Program-made: the position numbers and the translations under genes
NCBI GenBank assembly: GCA_002448555.1
Contig: DJYV01000153.1
Location: forward strand, 1 to 5,558
Source: Flavobacteriales bacterium UBA6969
GTDB taxonomy: Bacteria; Bacteroidota; Bacteroidia; Flavobacteriales_D; Sanyastnellaceae
Reading direction: 5' to 3'
DNA: 5,558 bases
Notes under the pieces: generated by a model
Told to the model about the DNA's origin: nothing
Databases searched by the model: none
Seen by the model: only the letters and a program-made list of their open reading frames with translations
In this document: positions 5,542-5,558 of the stretch, piece after piece
How positions within the stretch are numbered: the stretch's first letter is position 1
How the letters are laid out: every line of letters starts with the position of its first letter

Positions 5542-5558
5542 GATTCCTTCTTTCACTT

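Noticed and set aside
1..5558. Novel defence, mobile or CRISPR-like system
   Set aside because: I saw no transposase, integrase, direct-repeat array, attachment site or toxin-antitoxin-like pair; all genes are core functions or a common redox family.

Overview
The window comes from the chromosome of a Bacteroidota bacterium, probably near the Flavobacteriia or a related marine lineage, with moderately high G+C. Four things support this: the gene order rpmG / DUF4295 / ftsY / rimO, which is a hallmark of the phylum; protein sequences that look like Bacteroidota family members throughout; a TTG-N19-TAnnTTTG promoter of Bacteroidota type ahead of rpmG; and mostly weak Shine-Dalgarno signals. The genus cannot be told from this sequence.

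Layout. Positions 1-1013 (minus strand) hold the first 337 codons of an ftsK-like DNA translocase gene: a basic tail, four membrane segments and the start of an acidic/Pro-Ala linker. Its motor domain lies beyond the left edge. Positions 1014-1167 are a divergent intergenic region with a strong candidate promoter for rpmG, a weaker candidate for ftsK and a small perfect inverted repeat. On the plus strand follow rpmG (bL33, 1168-1350), a 51-residue DUF4295 protein (1359-1514), a clear Rho-independent terminator (1537-1569), ftsY (1591-2565), rimO (2571-3884) and queE (3868-4482, overlapping rimO by 17 nt). Converging on queE with only 9 nt between stop codons is a minus-strand PaaE-like ferredoxin reductase (4492-5541) whose 5' end lies close to the right edge.

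How the genes fit together. The plus-strand cluster is about translation and protein targeting: two small large-subunit-type ribosomal proteins, the SRP receptor GTPase, the methylthiotransferase that modifies ribosomal protein S12, and the radical SAM enzyme that makes the 7-deazaguanine precursor used for queuosine in tRNA. The terminator divides it into a short ribosomal-protein transcript and a downstream part that needs read-through or its own promoter. RimO, QueE and the PaaE-like protein all carry iron-sulfur clusters, but the last is on the opposite strand and is probably functionally separate.

Nothing here suggests a mobile element, CRISPR array, tRNA/rRNA gene or new defence system. 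This is ordinary core chromosome; the points worth a second look concern regulation, gene order and the small DUF4295 protein.
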